Positions 16,147-25,800 of a stretch of DNA of 64,000 nucleotides are shown here, piece by piece. The DNA is taken from positions 496,001-560,000 of the forward strand of contig NZ_BOSE01000003.1 of assembly GCF_018403185.1 (NCBI RefSeq), in the 5' to 3' direction. The translations under genes and the position numbers were made by a program. Within the stretch, counting starts at the first letter, position 1, and each line of letters starts with the position of its first letter. Below the pieces are notes generated by a model, which was given only the letters and a program-made list of their open reading frames with translations, had not been told where the DNA came from and ran no database searches. Origin of the DNA: Paenibacillus montaniterrae (GTDB lineage: Bacteria > Bacillota > Bacilli > Paenibacillales > Paenibacillaceae).

Positions 16147-17172
16147 ATGAAAAAAAGCTTGTCTATGATTGTTATGCTTATCGTTTTGACCATGGTCATT
16201 GCAGCATGCGGCAACAGCAACAGCGCTAACAACGGCACTGCCAATAATGGCTCAGCTAACAATGGCGCCAACAATAGCGCTGCCAACAGCGGCGCTGCAA
16301 ATCAAAATAATACAGAGGATAACAATGCCTCTGGCACGATCAAAGTTTCCCATCAGCTGGGTGAAACAGATGTTCCACTGAACCCAGGCAAGGTTGTTGT
16401 ATTTGACTTTGGTGTACTTGATACGCTTGATCGTTTAGGCGTTGAGGCGGTAACTGCTGTACCTCAGGACAGCCTGCCATCTTATTTGAGCAAATACGCT
16501 GGCTCTGAATATGCAAATGCTGGCGGCTTGAAGGAGCCTGATTTTGAAACAATCGACGGTGTTGAGCCGGATCTGATTATTATTTCTGGTCGCCAATCTG
16601 ATTCCTATGAAGAGTTTACGAAAATCGCGCCAACGATTTTTATGGGCGTAGATACTGCGAATTACATGGAATCGTTCACTAGCAATGTAGAAACTTTAGC
16701 ACAAATTTTCGGTAAAGAGACAGAAGCTGCGGCTGAGCTTGAAAAAATTAATACAGTAATCGAAAATGTAAAAGCTGAAGTAGCGAAATCCGATAAAAAA
16801 GGTCTTATCCTGCTTTCTAATGAAGGCAAAATTAGCGCCTACGGCCCAGGCTCTCGCTTCGGACTCATTCATGATGTGCTAGGCGTTCCTGCGGTTGACG
16901 AAGGTCTTGAGGTTTCAACTCATGGTAATGAAGTAACGTTTGAATATGTTGCCGAGAAAAATCCAGGATACTTGTTTGTCATTGACCGTACAGCTGCAGT
17001 AGGTGGCGAAGGCAATGCTTCCTCTACGCTTGACAATGAGTTTGTAAAAACGACGGATGCTTTCAAAGACGGCAAAATTGCCTACCTTGATCCAGAATAC
17101 TGGTATCTATCTGGCGGCGGTCTAGTATCTGTTGAAAAAATGGTTACAGATATCGAAGCTGCTTTGAAATAA
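16147..17172 (+). CDS. yclQ: Siderophore-binding lipoprotein, YclQ-like
   Basis: A 341-residue extracellular substrate-binding protein of the FepB/FhuD type. It has a lipoprotein signal with lipobox VIAAC (Cys about residue 21), then a low-complexity linker of about 38 residues made almost only of Ala, Asn, Gly and Ser, and a two-lobed binding domain (VVVFDFGVLDTLDRLGVEAV at the start of lobe one). It captures the ferric siderophore at the cell surface for the upstream permeases. A terminator follows 25 bases downstream. Confidence 0.9.
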   Translation: MKKSLSMIVMLIVLTMVIAACGNSNSANNGTANNGSANNGANNSAANSGAANQNNTEDNNASGTIKVSHQLGETDVPLNPGKVVVFDFGVLDTLDRLGVEAVTAVPQDSLPSYLSKYAGSEYANAGGLKEPDFETIDGVEPDLIIISGRQSDSYEEFTKIAPTIFMGVDTANYMESFTSNVETLAQIFGKETEAAAELEKINTVIENVKAEVAKSDKKGLILLSNEGKISAYGPGSRFGLIHDVLGVPAVDEGLEVSTHGNEVTFEYVAEKNPGYLFVIDRTAAVGGEGNASSTLDNEFVKTTDAFKDGKIAYLDPEYWYLSGGGLVSVEKMVTDIEAALK

Positions 17173-17196
17173 TCACCTTTAACTTTGCTGCTATTG

Positions 17197-17238
17197 GCTG
17201 CTCTCTTTTCGTTCATTGAACGTGGAGAGCAGCTTGTT
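17197..17238 (+). terminator. Terminator of the siderophore importer operon
   Basis: GCTGCTCTC (17197-17205) pairs with GAGAGCAGC (17225-17233), an inner TTCATTGAA gives more pairing, and TTGTTTG follows. It closes the yclNOPQ-like operon. Confidence 0.75.
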
Positions 17239-17363
17239 TGCGTTTAAACGGGCTGTTGGCACAAGGAATAACTGGATTTATCTCAAATTTTCGGGTTTTT
17301 GAAGCGGGATTTTGTCCATACTTTTATGTAGAGTATTTTTTACATAAAAAGGAGACTAGCATT

Positions 17364-18209
17364 ATGACAGCAGGAGAATTTTTCAAACGTCTGTTTTTTA
17401 TTACGATTGGGGCGATGCTAATGGGGATTGCTCTTGAGAAATTTCTCGTTCCATATGAAATTATTGATGGCGGAATAGCTGGCATTTCCATAATGCTGTC
17501 GCACTTAACACCGCTTCCTCTAAGCGTGCTTCTGTTTATTCTAAATTTCCCATTTCTTATTTTTGGCTATAAGCAATTGGGCAAAACCTTTGCCTTCTCA
17601 ACACTTTACGGTATTGCGGTGCTGTCGTTAACTACGGCATTTCTGCACCATTCTGGCCCTTTTCCAGACGATAAGCTGCTCGCTGTGCTGTTTGGCGGCA
17701 TGCTGCTCGGTATGGGGGTTGGACTCGTTATTCGCTTCGGTGGCTGCTTGGACGGCATCGAGGTGATTTCAATTCTAATTTCTAAAAGGATCAAAGCTTC
17801 TGTTGGAACGATTATAATGGTGTTCAACGTTATTATCTTTATTATTGCCGGCTTTGTTTTTGAGTGGAGCTCTGCGATGTATTCGATCGTTACGTACTAC
17901 CTGGCTAGCAAGGTGATTGACATTGTCGTGGAAGGCTTGAATGAATCAAAATCGGTTACAATTATTTCGCCAAAGTATGAAGAAATATCCCAGGATATCG
18001 TAGACAAGCTTGGACGGACCACGACATTGATGCATGCAACAGGCGGCTTCTCAGGGCAGGAGGTTAAGGTCATCTATTGTGTTGTTTCCCGCATTGAGTT
18101 GTCCAAGCTTAAGTCAATAGTTCAGCTAAAGGATGCCAAAGCTTTTATCGCAATCGAATCGGTGGCTGATGTGATCGGAGGTAGCTTTTCACGGCAAAGC
18201 GTGCATTAG
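17364..18209 (+). CDS. YitT family membrane protein (DUF161 + DUF2179)
   Basis: A 281-residue protein from ATG 17364, which has AAAAAGGAGAC upstream; the frame is open further 5' but without a ribosome site. Five or six membrane helices form the YitT domain (FFITIGAMLMGIALEKFLVP, then IIDGGIAGISIML), followed by a soluble DUF2179 domain with TTTLMHATGGFSG and KVIYCVVSR. Function is unknown in this widespread family. Its stop overlaps that of the convergent MFS gene by four bases. Confidence 0.85.
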   Translation: MTAGEFFKRLFFITIGAMLMGIALEKFLVPYEIIDGGIAGISIMLSHLTPLPLSVLLFILNFPFLIFGYKQLGKTFAFSTLYGIAVLSLTTAFLHHSGPFPDDKLLAVLFGGMLLGMGVGLVIRFGGCLDGIEVISILISKRIKASVGTIIMVFNVIIFIIAGFVFEWSSAMYSIVTYYLASKVIDIVVEGLNESKSVTIISPKYEEISQDIVDKLGRTTTLMHATGGFSGQEVKVIYCVVSRIELSKLKSIVQLKDAKAFIAIESVADVIGGSFSRQSVH

Positions 18210-19453
18210 GAGTTGTGGTCTTTGACGAAGATGATGAAGCCTAGTGCAAGCAGCATGCCGCCAGCTGCGACAAAGAACAGCGACGAATAGCCCAACTTAT
18301 CCATAAACAGTCCCATAAGCGGTGGCGAGGATAGCGCCGCCAGCGAGGATGCGATGTAGTAGATACCTGTACGCGTGCCGATACTGCTTTGCTTGCCAAG
18401 CGAGATCACGTAAGGATAGGAATTAATGTTAATAAGCGCCCAGCAAACTCCGCCAAGCAGCAGCAGTGTACGCAATGTCGTCATATCGTTGACGAAGGAT
18501 ATGATGACAAACAGAATCATCAAGCCAATAATACCAAAGCAAATCACCTGCTTTTTCCCTAGCTTGGCGCCTAAATAGCCTGCAGGAATCGCAGCGGCGA
18601 CAAAGGCAACAGAGAAGAAAGCGAGCGACATCGATGCTTGCGAGTCGGATAAACTAAGCTCCTCCGTGGCGTATAAAGTAAACAGCGCCTCAATTCCTTG
18701 ATAGGAAAAAAACCAAAAATAAATCGCTCCGAGCAGCAAAATTGTAGGAAGCGTCCATTCGAGCGTATAAGGCTTAAGCTCTCGCTTGGCAGCGGCCAGC
18801 AATGTGTGTGGGCGACCCCAAACTCTTGTAGGCTGTTGCTCGATGCCAGGCTGCTTGTCAATCGTCGCTTTGGCAGCTGGCACATATTCCAGCGCATCGC
18901 GCCGCTCGCGAATAAAGAGCATCAGAATACACAGGCTTATTAGCGTTAGCGCCGAGGATGTAAAGAAAGGCAGTGCAATATGCTGATCATACAGCTTGGA
19001 GCCCACTGTAAAGGCGAGAATTGAGCCTAGCCCGCCCATCAGATTAATGATGCCATTAGCCTGCGTTCGCTTATGCGGTGGCGTAATATCGGGCATTAGC
19101 GCGACGGTCGGAGAACGATAAAGGCTCATCGACAGGTTCATCAGCACCATAAATGTAATAAGCAGCGAGTAGCTGGTATGCAATGGAATAAGGGCGCCAA
19201 ACAGCGCAGCAAGCGGCATTCCAACGATCAAATAAGGCATTCGCTTGCCGAATTTGGTATCGGTTTTATCGCTTTTTCGGCCGATAAACGGCTGCAGAAA
19301 TAAGCCGAAGTAATTGTCCAGCGTCATCATAAAGCCAATTATCGCAGCGCTATCCAAATACTTTTTCAGAAATAGCGGAACGAAGGCGTTGTATAACGCC
19401 CAGACGAGGCTAATGCTAAAAAAGCCGAAGCCAAGCAGCCAAGTTTTTTTCAT
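18206..19453 (-). CDS. MFS transporter
   Basis: A 415-residue major facilitator protein with twelve predicted membrane helices. The start ATG at 19453 follows GGAAAGGAATGAAACT and lies four bases after the preceding GDPD gene, so the two are co-transcribed. GRKSDKTDTKFGKRMPYL in the first cytoplasmic loop is the charged motif of glycoside/sucrose-type (SLC45-like) MFS carriers. Pairing with a glycerophosphodiesterase suggests uptake of a glycerol-phosphate or sugar derivative, but this is inference. Confidence 0.8.
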   Translation of the reverse strand: MKKTWLLGFGFFSISLVWALYNAFVPLFLKKYLDSAAIIGFMMTLDNYFGLFLQPFIGRKSDKTDTKFGKRMPYLIVGMPLAALFGALIPLHTSYSLLITFMVLMNLSMSLYRSPTVALMPDITPPHKRTQANGIINLMGGLGSILAFTVGSKLYDQHIALPFFTSSALTLISLCILMLFIRERRDALEYVPAAKATIDKQPGIEQQPTRVWGRPHTLLAAAKRELKPYTLEWTLPTILLLGAIYFWFFSYQGIEALFTLYATEELSLSDSQASMSLAFFSVAFVAAAIPAGYLGAKLGKKQVICFGIIGLMILFVIISFVNDMTTLRTLLLLGGVCWALININSYPYVISLGKQSSIGTRTGIYYIASSLAALSSPPLMGLFMDKLGYSSLFFVAAGGMLLALGFIIFVKDHNS

Positions 19454-19457
19454 AGTT

Positions 19458-20186
19458 TCATTCCTTTCCGGAAATGATTGACTGAAGACGATCCGGGTAA
19501 TCCGTAATAATGCCCGCAACGCCAGCTGCTAGCAGAGCCTTCATTTCTTGCGGCTCATTTACCGTCCATACATTATAAATGATGCCATTTGCTTTCGCTT
19601 CTGCCACCCATTCTGCGGTAACGGCATATTTCGGCGCATGCAGCGCGTTAGCACCAACCGTTGCAGCGTAATCCCAAGGACGGTATAAGCCCTCCATATA
19701 CAAAATGCCAGTTGCAATATAAGGGTTAATCGCTTTGCACTGCGCCAAGGAATAGTGGTTGAAATTTGAAATGATGCATTGTTGGTCCAGCTGATGCTGC
19801 CTGATTTTTTCTATCACCTTGCGCTCTATGTCCGGGTAAAGGACAACTCCGCTTTTAATTTCAATATTAAGCATGATTTGCTCGCGTTTAACCAGCTCCA
19901 TTAATTGATCGAGAGTAGGGACGCGTTCTCCAGTAAATTCGTTACTAAACCAGGCGCCGGCATCGAGCTTTTGCAGCTCGGCCAATGTCGTATCTTTAAC
20001 CAGCTTATCTACCCCTGTTGTTCGGTACAGGCTTTCATCGTGGATGAGCACCAGCTCTCCATCCGCAGTCATTTGAACATCGGTCTCAATTCCTGTAGCG
20101 CCCAGCTCTACGGCGCGCTGAAAAGCAGCCATCGTATTTTCAGGACAGTATCCGCTTGCACCACGATGTGCGTAGTTAATGATCAT
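19458..20186 (-). CDS. Glycerophosphodiester phosphodiesterase
   Basis: A 242-residue GDPD TIM-barrel enzyme that hydrolyses glycerophosphodiesters to glycerol-3-phosphate and an alcohol. The catalytic His and metal ligands are in HRGASGYCPENTMAAF (about 7-22), GIETDVQMTADGELVLIHD (about 36-54) with the second His, and NIEIKSG (about 117-123). No signal peptide is seen, so it acts in the cytoplasm. It is the first gene of a two-gene minus-strand operon with the MFS carrier. Confidence 0.9.
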   Translation of the reverse strand: MIINYAHRGASGYCPENTMAAFQRAVELGATGIETDVQMTADGELVLIHDESLYRTTGVDKLVKDTTLAELQKLDAGAWFSNEFTGERVPTLDQLMELVKREQIMLNIEIKSGVVLYPDIERKVIEKIRQHQLDQQCIISNFNHYSLAQCKAINPYIATGILYMEGLYRPWDYAATVGANALHAPKYAVTAEWVAEAKANGIIYNVWTVNEPQEMKALLAAGVAGIITDYPDRLQSIISGKE

Positions 20187-20393
20187 ATCAGGTTCTCCCT
20201 TACATTTTAAAATATGGTAGCTGCCTCGATCGTATCATACAACCTGAGCCGGGCATAGTAATTTTTTTGTTAAATGTAAGGGGTTACAATACGCGGTTTT
20301 ACAAGCTTTGCTGCGCTGTCAGCATTACAATCTTATCCACTCAGACGTATTAGTTTAATTTAAATGGTAAGGCTAGTTAGTGGAGGGATAGAT

Positions 20394-21203
20394 ATGACAG
20401 AAATTTTACTTATTATCGGAAGAACAATAATTTCGATGGCGTTAATGTTTTTCCTTACTAAGCTGCTGGGGAAGAGGCAATTATCACAGATTTCATTATT
20501 CGGCTACATATCGGGGATCAGTATAGGTAATATCGCCGCATATATTGCATTAGAAGGCCAGGACATGTGGATATTTGCAATCGTATCGCTTATAGTTTGG
20601 GTACTCGTTACCGTTCTGCTTGAGCATTTAACGTTAAAAAGCAAAAAAATGCGAGGCTACATCGACAGTAACCGAAGAGTTTTAATTAAAAATGGGATCG
20701 TGCAGAAGGAAGCGATGGCTAAGGAAAACTTTACGGTCGAGGAGCTGCTGGAGCAGTTGCGAGGTAAGGAAGTGCATCGTATAGCCGATATCGAAAATGC
20801 TTCAATCGAAGCAAACGGGAAGGTCAGCGTCTTCTTGAAGGCGGAGCATAAGCCTTTGACGCCCGCAATGCTGGGCTTTCCAATCCAGCGTGAGCAAGAA
20901 CCGATTACTGTTGTGATCGATGGCTCAGCCGAGCTGGATACGATGCAGAAAAACGGCGTTGATTTAAACTGGCTGAACAAGCAGCTGGACAAGGCAAACC
21001 TGAAGATCGAGGAAGTGCTAATTGCACAGTACATCAAGGATAAAGAAATGACCATCCATACCCTTGATGAGCGATTTATTGAGCTTAATATGTCCGACGA
21101 AAGCAGCTCAACTCAGTTGACGAATACCCAGCTGGAGCAGTTGAAGTTAAGTTTGTTGCAGGCGATAGCCATAATAGAACAGCAATCAAAAAAATCCTCT
21201 TAG
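20394..21203 (+). CDS. DUF421 (YetF/YdfS-like) membrane protein
   Basis: A 269-residue protein from ATG 20394 with GGAGGG upstream. Three membrane helices (about 3-75) precede a soluble part with the family core FTVEELLEQLRGKEV and an alpha/beta domain (ADIENASIEANGKVSVFLK), then a C-terminal helical extension with NTQLEQLKLSLLQAIAIIEQ. DUF421 proteins are common in spore formers and some affect germination or spore properties; the exact function is not established. Its TAG is two to five bases before repeat cluster B. Confidence 0.85.
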   Translation: MTEILLIIGRTIISMALMFFLTKLLGKRQLSQISLFGYISGISIGNIAAYIALEGQDMWIFAIVSLIVWVLVTVLLEHLTLKSKKMRGYIDSNRRVLIKNGIVQKEAMAKENFTVEELLEQLRGKEVHRIADIENASIEANGKVSVFLKAEHKPLTPAMLGFPIQREQEPITVVIDGSAELDTMQKNGVDLNWLNKQLDKANLKIEEVLIAQYIKDKEMTIHTLDERFIELNMSDESSSTQLTNTQLEQLKLSLLQAIAIIEQQSKKSS

Positions 21204-21204
21204 C

Positions 21205-21690
21205 GGTGGTCAAAAAGCAGGACTTTGATGACGATGTTACTTCTCTGGAGCGTATTCGACGGCGAATCTTGAACGCTAGCGCAAACTGCGGTGCTCACGT
21301 AGCTTTTTGCCTACGCTGCGCTCCTCGTTTTCTACTAGCGTCCAAGCTTCTTGGTCCTGAAAGCCCTGCTTTTTGACTTCATTGGAAAGCGGTGGTCAAA
21401 AAGCAGGACTTTGATGACGATGTTACTTCTCTGGAGCGTATTCGACGGCGAATATAGCATTCATCGGGAGCCTGCGGTGCTCACGTACCAAAACCGTACG
21501 CTGCGCTCCTCATTCCCTAGCTTCATGCTATCTTCTTGGTCCTGAAAGCCCTGATTTTTGACTTCATTGAATGAGGTGGTCAAAAAGCTGGGTTTCGATG
21601 AAGATACTGCTTTTTTGTAGCTTAGTCGACGGCGATTTTTATGCTTTGGGGGTATGTTTTCTTCGTGCACGATATCGTGCACTATATTAA
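21205..21690 (+). repeat. Type I long-hairpin repeat cluster B (2 copies plus a partial)
   Basis: Copies at about 21205-21377 (core class a) and 21392-21563 (the only class c copy), then a truncated copy at about 21574-21690. In class c the core arms are ATAGCATTCATCGGGA (21454-21469) and TCCCTAGCTTCATGCTAT (21514-21531), still complementary although both differ from the other classes; the apical stem is also swapped (CGTACC...GTACG for CGTAGC...CTACG). The truncated copy carries the perfect 18-bp palindrome GTGCACGATATCGTGCAC (21665-21682). The cluster fills the convergent gap between the DUF421 gene and the sporulation lipoprotein gene. Confidence 0.88.
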
Positions 21691-21696
21691 ATAGAA

Positions 21697-21736
21697 GAAA
21701 TATTATCGCAATCATTGCTGATTGCGATAATATTTC
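21697..21736 (-). terminator. Terminator overlapping the stop of the YhcN-like gene
   Basis: A perfect 18-bp stem (21697-21714 with 21719-21736) around a TTGC loop. The stop codon of the minus-strand lipoprotein gene (21712-21714) lies inside the stem. A T-rich tract follows on the minus strand, so it probably ends that transcript; it may also stop read-through from cluster B. Confidence 0.75.
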
Positions 21737-22422
21737 AATGAGTTGGGCATGATTTTGCCGTTGAAGAATTGGTGATTGATCAGGATGTTGAACTGATCAA
21801 GATACGGCTCAAGCGACTCGCCGCCCCAAGCAACCTGGGCGAATTCGTCCATGTAGTACATAAATTCCTTGTTCGCCGATATATGCACTTCTTTAATGGA
21901 AGGCTGCAACGTTTTGACCGATTCGGTTACGGTTCTTACAAAACGATCGGACAGCTGCGACGTATCGTTGACTGTTAAGAAAAATCGAAACGGGTTGTTG
22001 TGAATCGAGTTTTCAGCCGTATATGGGATTTGATTGGTGCCCGCCTCGCGTTCTCCACTTGGCTTGGACTTGAGCATCCCTTGACCTGAATTGTCAAGGA
22101 CCAATGCGACATAGGCATGCTGGTCAGCCGTAAATACTCGTGCATCCGCCACGCCACGAACGGAGCTGACGTGATTGGACAACTCGCTGCTGTAGCTGGC
22201 TGATTTGATTTCATGCGGCAGCTTGTCTGGCTTCTCATTTACCCCAAGCGCGTTAAGCTGTTGCTGCTGCTGTTGCTCATGCTTTTTTGCCTTTAGGCTG
22301 CCGTAATCGGAACCGCGAAGCGGCTTGGTATAACGTGACATCTCGTATTTAATTCCTTGGCTGCAGCCAGAGGCGAGAGCAGCTATGACGATAATGAGCA
22401 ATATCGCTTTAATTTTCTTCAT
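21712..22422 (-). CDS. YhcN/YlaJ-type sporulation lipoprotein
   Basis: A 236-residue lipoprotein. The start MKKIKAILLIIVIAAL at 22422 gives a proper signal and lipobox ALASGC; an open extension to 22458 lacks this. A Gln-rich stretch (EQQQQQQL) follows, then the YhcN/YlaJ domain with VADARVFTADQHAYVALVLD and SDRFVRTVTESVKTLQPSIKEVHISANKEF. In Bacillus such proteins are forespore-expressed inner-membrane lipoproteins with roles in germination. The gene stands alone, convergent with the DUF421 gene. Confidence 0.85.
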   Translation of the reverse strand: MKKIKAILLIIVIAALASGCSQGIKYEMSRYTKPLRGSDYGSLKAKKHEQQQQQQLNALGVNEKPDKLPHEIKSASYSSELSNHVSSVRGVADARVFTADQHAYVALVLDNSGQGMLKSKPSGEREAGTNQIPYTAENSIHNNPFRFFLTVNDTSQLSDRFVRTVTESVKTLQPSIKEVHISANKEFMYYMDEFAQVAWGGESLEPYLDQFNILINHQFFNGKIMPNSLKYYRNQQ

Positions 22423-22842
22423 TGCGAACACCCCTAAACCATGTTGTGTATAATCCATTATTACTGCTTGACAACGGTAAGCTAAGCTGAAGCTTGGCTC
22501 GTTGTTTACTATTCATCCTCTGATTTTTGTGGCTAAAATATGCATGGTAAAACGATACATAAGCTGCTGCCTTATTTGGCAATGCTATATAGGGCAGAAC
22601 ATTGCGAAAAACGATTGCATGAAACGCCAAGAATGTTCAAAGGCGACAGGTTACATTTGATTTTGACAGCTTTGAGAACAATTTGTGAACTTCCTGTGGA
22701 ACATTGACAAAAGGTTGCCACAACTTTATATTTAATAAAGTGATTTGATGCAGGATTTGTAAAATCATCTTTGTTACACGCAGCAGGCTGTTGGCCACAT
22801 AGAGGACTGCTGTGAAAACGTCAAAAGTGGGGTTGATTATTA
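22423..22842. other. Divergent intergenic region, lipoprotein gene / ctaC
   Basis: No gene is seen here. It must hold the promoter of the YhcN-like gene (minus) and that of the cta operon (plus). The latter has a good candidate at 22704-22732 listed separately. About 110 bases of untranslated leader separate that promoter from ctaC; no known leader structure was recognised in it. Confidence 0.6.
22704..22732 (+). promoter_or_regulatory. Candidate sigma-A promoter for ctaCDEF
   Basis: TTGACA (22704-22709), a 17-base spacer and TATATT (22727-22732). It is the best match in the gap before ctaC. Confidence 0.55.
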
Positions 22843-23895
22843 ATGAAACGGTGGCAATTTGTGAAACGCCTTGCGCCTTTAATGGCCCTTCTGGTGCTCG
22901 TGCTGTCAGCTTGTGGAAGAGAAGATTTGTCAGCGCTTAATCCTCAAGGTCCTGTTGCGCAAGAACAACTTGGCTTGATGAAAATTTCGATCTTGATCAT
23001 GTCCATAGTTGTTGTGGTTGTGTTTGCGATTTCAATCTACGTATTGATCAAATTCCGCAGACGCAAAGGGGATGAAAAAATCCCTAAACAAGTAGAGGGA
23101 AGCCATAAGCTAGAGGTGATCTGGACAGTAATTCCTATTATCTTACTAGTTATTCTAGCTATTCCTACATTGAAAACGGTGTTTTCTCTATCCAAGGACT
23201 ATTCAGAGGATCCGAATGCATTGCAGGTTATCGTTACAGCTCATCAATACTGGTGGGAGTTTGAATACCCTGAGCTAGGTATTAAAACTGCACAAGAGCT
23301 TGTCATCCCGACTGATCGAGTGATTTCGATTGAAGCGAAAACTGCAGACGTGCTTCACTCTTTCTGGATTCCGTCACTAGCAGGTAAAATTGATACAAAT
23401 CCTGACGGCAACGTTAACAGAATGTACTTTGAAGCACCAAAAGCGGGTGTATATCAAGGTAAATGTGCGGAGCTATGCGGACCTTCCCATGGTTTGATGG
23501 ACTTCAAAGTTAAAGCGGTAGAACCATCTTCATTTGATCGTTGGCAAGTTGCGATGCTGGATACAGTAGAGCTGCCAAGTGATCCTGAGCTGGCTCAAGT
23601 ATTTGAAAGCCAGTGCTTGACTTGTCATGCTGTTGGAGAATATGGCGGTAGCACGTTCCCTAACTTGACAGGTATCGCCTCTCGTGAAAGCGTAGCTGGT
23701 ATTTTGATCAACGTCGAAGAAGGCGAGAAGGAATACAAGCACGAGGACACAGTGTATAACAACCTGTACAAATGGATTAAAGATCCTAAGGCCGTGAAGC
23801 CGGGCAACCATATGACAGATCAATATACACTAACTGATGAAGAGGTTGCTGGAATTGCTGAATACTTGTCTACGTTAACGCTTGACTATGAATAA
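22843..23895 (+). CDS. ctaC: Cytochrome caa3 oxidase subunit II with fused cytochrome c
   Basis: A 350-residue lipoprotein: signal with lipobox LSAC, two membrane helices (about 45-70 and 88-110), a cupredoxin CuA domain and a C-terminal cytochrome c domain. CuA ligands are visible in DVLHSFWIPS and CAELCGPSHGLMDF; heme c is bound by CLTCHAVGEYGG with the distal Met in NHMTDQY. The fused cytochrome identifies a caa3-type oxidase, which takes electrons from cytochrome c and reduces oxygen. It is the first gene of the ctaCDEF operon. Confidence 0.95.
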   Translation: MKRWQFVKRLAPLMALLVLVLSACGREDLSALNPQGPVAQEQLGLMKISILIMSIVVVVVFAISIYVLIKFRRRKGDEKIPKQVEGSHKLEVIWTVIPIILLVILAIPTLKTVFSLSKDYSEDPNALQVIVTAHQYWWEFEYPELGIKTAQELVIPTDRVISIEAKTADVLHSFWIPSLAGKIDTNPDGNVNRMYFEAPKAGVYQGKCAELCGPSHGLMDFKVKAVEPSSFDRWQVAMLDTVELPSDPELAQVFESQCLTCHAVGEYGGSTFPNLTGIASRESVAGILINVEEGEKEYKHEDTVYNNLYKWIKDPKAVKPGNHMTDQYTLTDEEVAGIAEYLSTLTLDYE

Positions 23896-23925
23896 TCTCA
23901 ATCAACAGTGAAGGAGGTAGCTACC

Positions 23926-25800
23926 TTGGCACATGCACATGCGCATGCGGTTAAACGTCGTACTGGAATTATGGATTGGCTTACGACGGTAGACCACAAG
24001 AAAATAGGTATTATGTATTTGCTTGCAGGAGGATTTTTCTTCCTAATTGGTGGCTTAGAAGCGATCTTGATTCGCTTGCAACTAATGTTTCCTCAATCAG
24101 AAGTTGTATCAGCTCAATTTTATAATGAATTGATTACGATGCACGGTACAACGATGATTTTCCTGGCGGCAATGCCAATTTTGTTCGGTTTCATGAATGC
24201 GATTATTCCGCTGCAAATCGGAGCACGAGACGTTGCGTATCCTTTCGTCAACGCTCTGGGCTTCTGGACATTTTTCTTCGGTGGAGTATTGCTGAACATA
24301 AGCTTTATCGCAGGCTCTGTACCAGATGCGGGCTGGACGATGTACGCTCCGTTGTCGGGAACTACATACACCGAGCACTTCGGGACAGACTACTATGTAA
24401 TTGGTTTGCAGATTTCAGGTATCGGTACGCTAATCGGCGGGATTAACTTCCTTGTAACGATTATCAATATGCGTGCGCCTGGCATGACCTTTATGCGTAT
24501 GCCGATGTTTACATGGGCAACCTTTATTACATCAGCACTAATTTTGTTCGCATTCCCGGCACTTACTGTTGGTCTTGCGGCATTGATGTTCGACCGATTG
24601 TTCAGCGGGAATTTCTTTGATCCTTCCGCTGGCGGTAACGTTGTTCTTTGGGAACATATTTTCTGGATTTTCGGTCACCCAGAGGTTTATATTCTAATTC
24701 TTCCAGCCTTCGGTATTATTTCTGAGGTTGTAAGTACGTTCTCGCGCAAGCGTCTGTTCGGTTACAGCTCAATGGTATTTGCAACGATTTTGATCGGTTT
24801 CCTTGGCTTCATGGTGTGGGCTCACCACATGTTTACAACAGGTCTTGGTCCGATTGCAAACGCCTTATTCTCTGTAGCGACGATGCTGATCGCGGTACCG
24901 ACAGGTATTAAAATCTTTAACTGGCTGTTTACGATGTGGGGCGGTTCAATCAAGTTTACCGTCGCCAACCTGTTTGCAGTCGGCTTTATTCCAACCTTCG
25001 TTATGGGTGGGGTTACCGGGGTTATGCTTTCGGTTGCGCCAGCCGATTACCAGTACCATGATACCTACTTCGTTGTAGCTCACTTCCACTACGTAATCGT
25101 TGGTGGTTTGGTGCTTGGTATTTTCGCAGGCTTGCATTACTGGTGGCCGAAAATGTTCGGACGCGTGCTTAGCGAGAAGCTGGGCTACTGGACGTTCTGG
25201 ACATTCTATATCGGCTTCCATCTAACGTTCTTTGTACAGCACTTCCTGGGTCTGCTTGGTATGCCGCGTCGTATTTGGCAATACCTGGACGGCATGGGCT
25301 TCAATACATTGAACTTTATCAGTACAATCGGTGCGTTGCTAATGGGTGTCGGTACGATTCTGTTTATTATCAACATCCTTATTACAATGCGCAAACCTAA
25401 AACGGCTGAAAACGATCCATGGAAAGACGGTCGTACGCTGGAGTGGACGATTTCATCTCCTGCACCAGAATACAACTTTGCTCAAACACCTCTAGTACGC
25501 GGTTACGATGCTTGGTGGCTAGAGAAAATGGAAGGCAACTCCAAGATGACGCCTGTTGAGCCAATTGGCCCAATTCATATGCCGTCTCCAAGTATTTTGC
25601 CATTCTTCATGGGTCTTGGCCTGTTTATTGCAGGATTCGGCTTTATGTATGCAAGAGAATTTGGCGTAGTCAGCCTTGTCATCGGTATTGCGGGCTTGGT
25701 GATTACATTCGGTTGTATGGGGCTTCGTTCCTGGATTGATGATCATGGCTTCCATATTGAAGAAGAAGAAATTCTTAAGGATCAGGGGGTTAAGGCATGA
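23926..25800 (+). CDS. ctaD: Cytochrome caa3 oxidase subunit I
   Basis: The catalytic subunit, 624 residues with a TTG start at 23926 directed by AAGGAGGT; an earlier in-frame GTG lies inside the ribosome site. The binuclear centre is marked by FGHPEVYILILPAFG (CuB His and cross-linked Tyr), WAHHMF (CuB His pair) and DTYFVVAHFHYVIVGG (heme His ligands). Membrane helices run from about 20 to 480; a C-terminal extension with two further helices follows, as in Bacillus CtaD. It has an ATGA overlap with ctaE. Confidence 0.96.
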   Translation: MAHAHAHAVKRRTGIMDWLTTVDHKKIGIMYLLAGGFFFLIGGLEAILIRLQLMFPQSEVVSAQFYNELITMHGTTMIFLAAMPILFGFMNAIIPLQIGARDVAYPFVNALGFWTFFFGGVLLNISFIAGSVPDAGWTMYAPLSGTTYTEHFGTDYYVIGLQISGIGTLIGGINFLVTIINMRAPGMTFMRMPMFTWATFITSALILFAFPALTVGLAALMFDRLFSGNFFDPSAGGNVVLWEHIFWIFGHPEVYILILPAFGIISEVVSTFSRKRLFGYSSMVFATILIGFLGFMVWAHHMFTTGLGPIANALFSVATMLIAVPTGIKIFNWLFTMWGGSIKFTVANLFAVGFIPTFVMGGVTGVMLSVAPADYQYHDTYFVVAHFHYVIVGGLVLGIFAGLHYWWPKMFGRVLSEKLGYWTFWTFYIGFHLTFFVQHFLGLLGMPRRIWQYLDGMGFNTLNFISTIGALLMGVGTILFIINILITMRKPKTAENDPWKDGRTLEWTISSPAPEYNFAQTPLVRGYDAWWLEKMEGNSKMTPVEPIGPIHMPSPSILPFFMGLGLFIAGFGFMYAREFGVVSLVIGIAGLVITFGCMGLRSWIDDHGFHIEEEEILKDQGVKA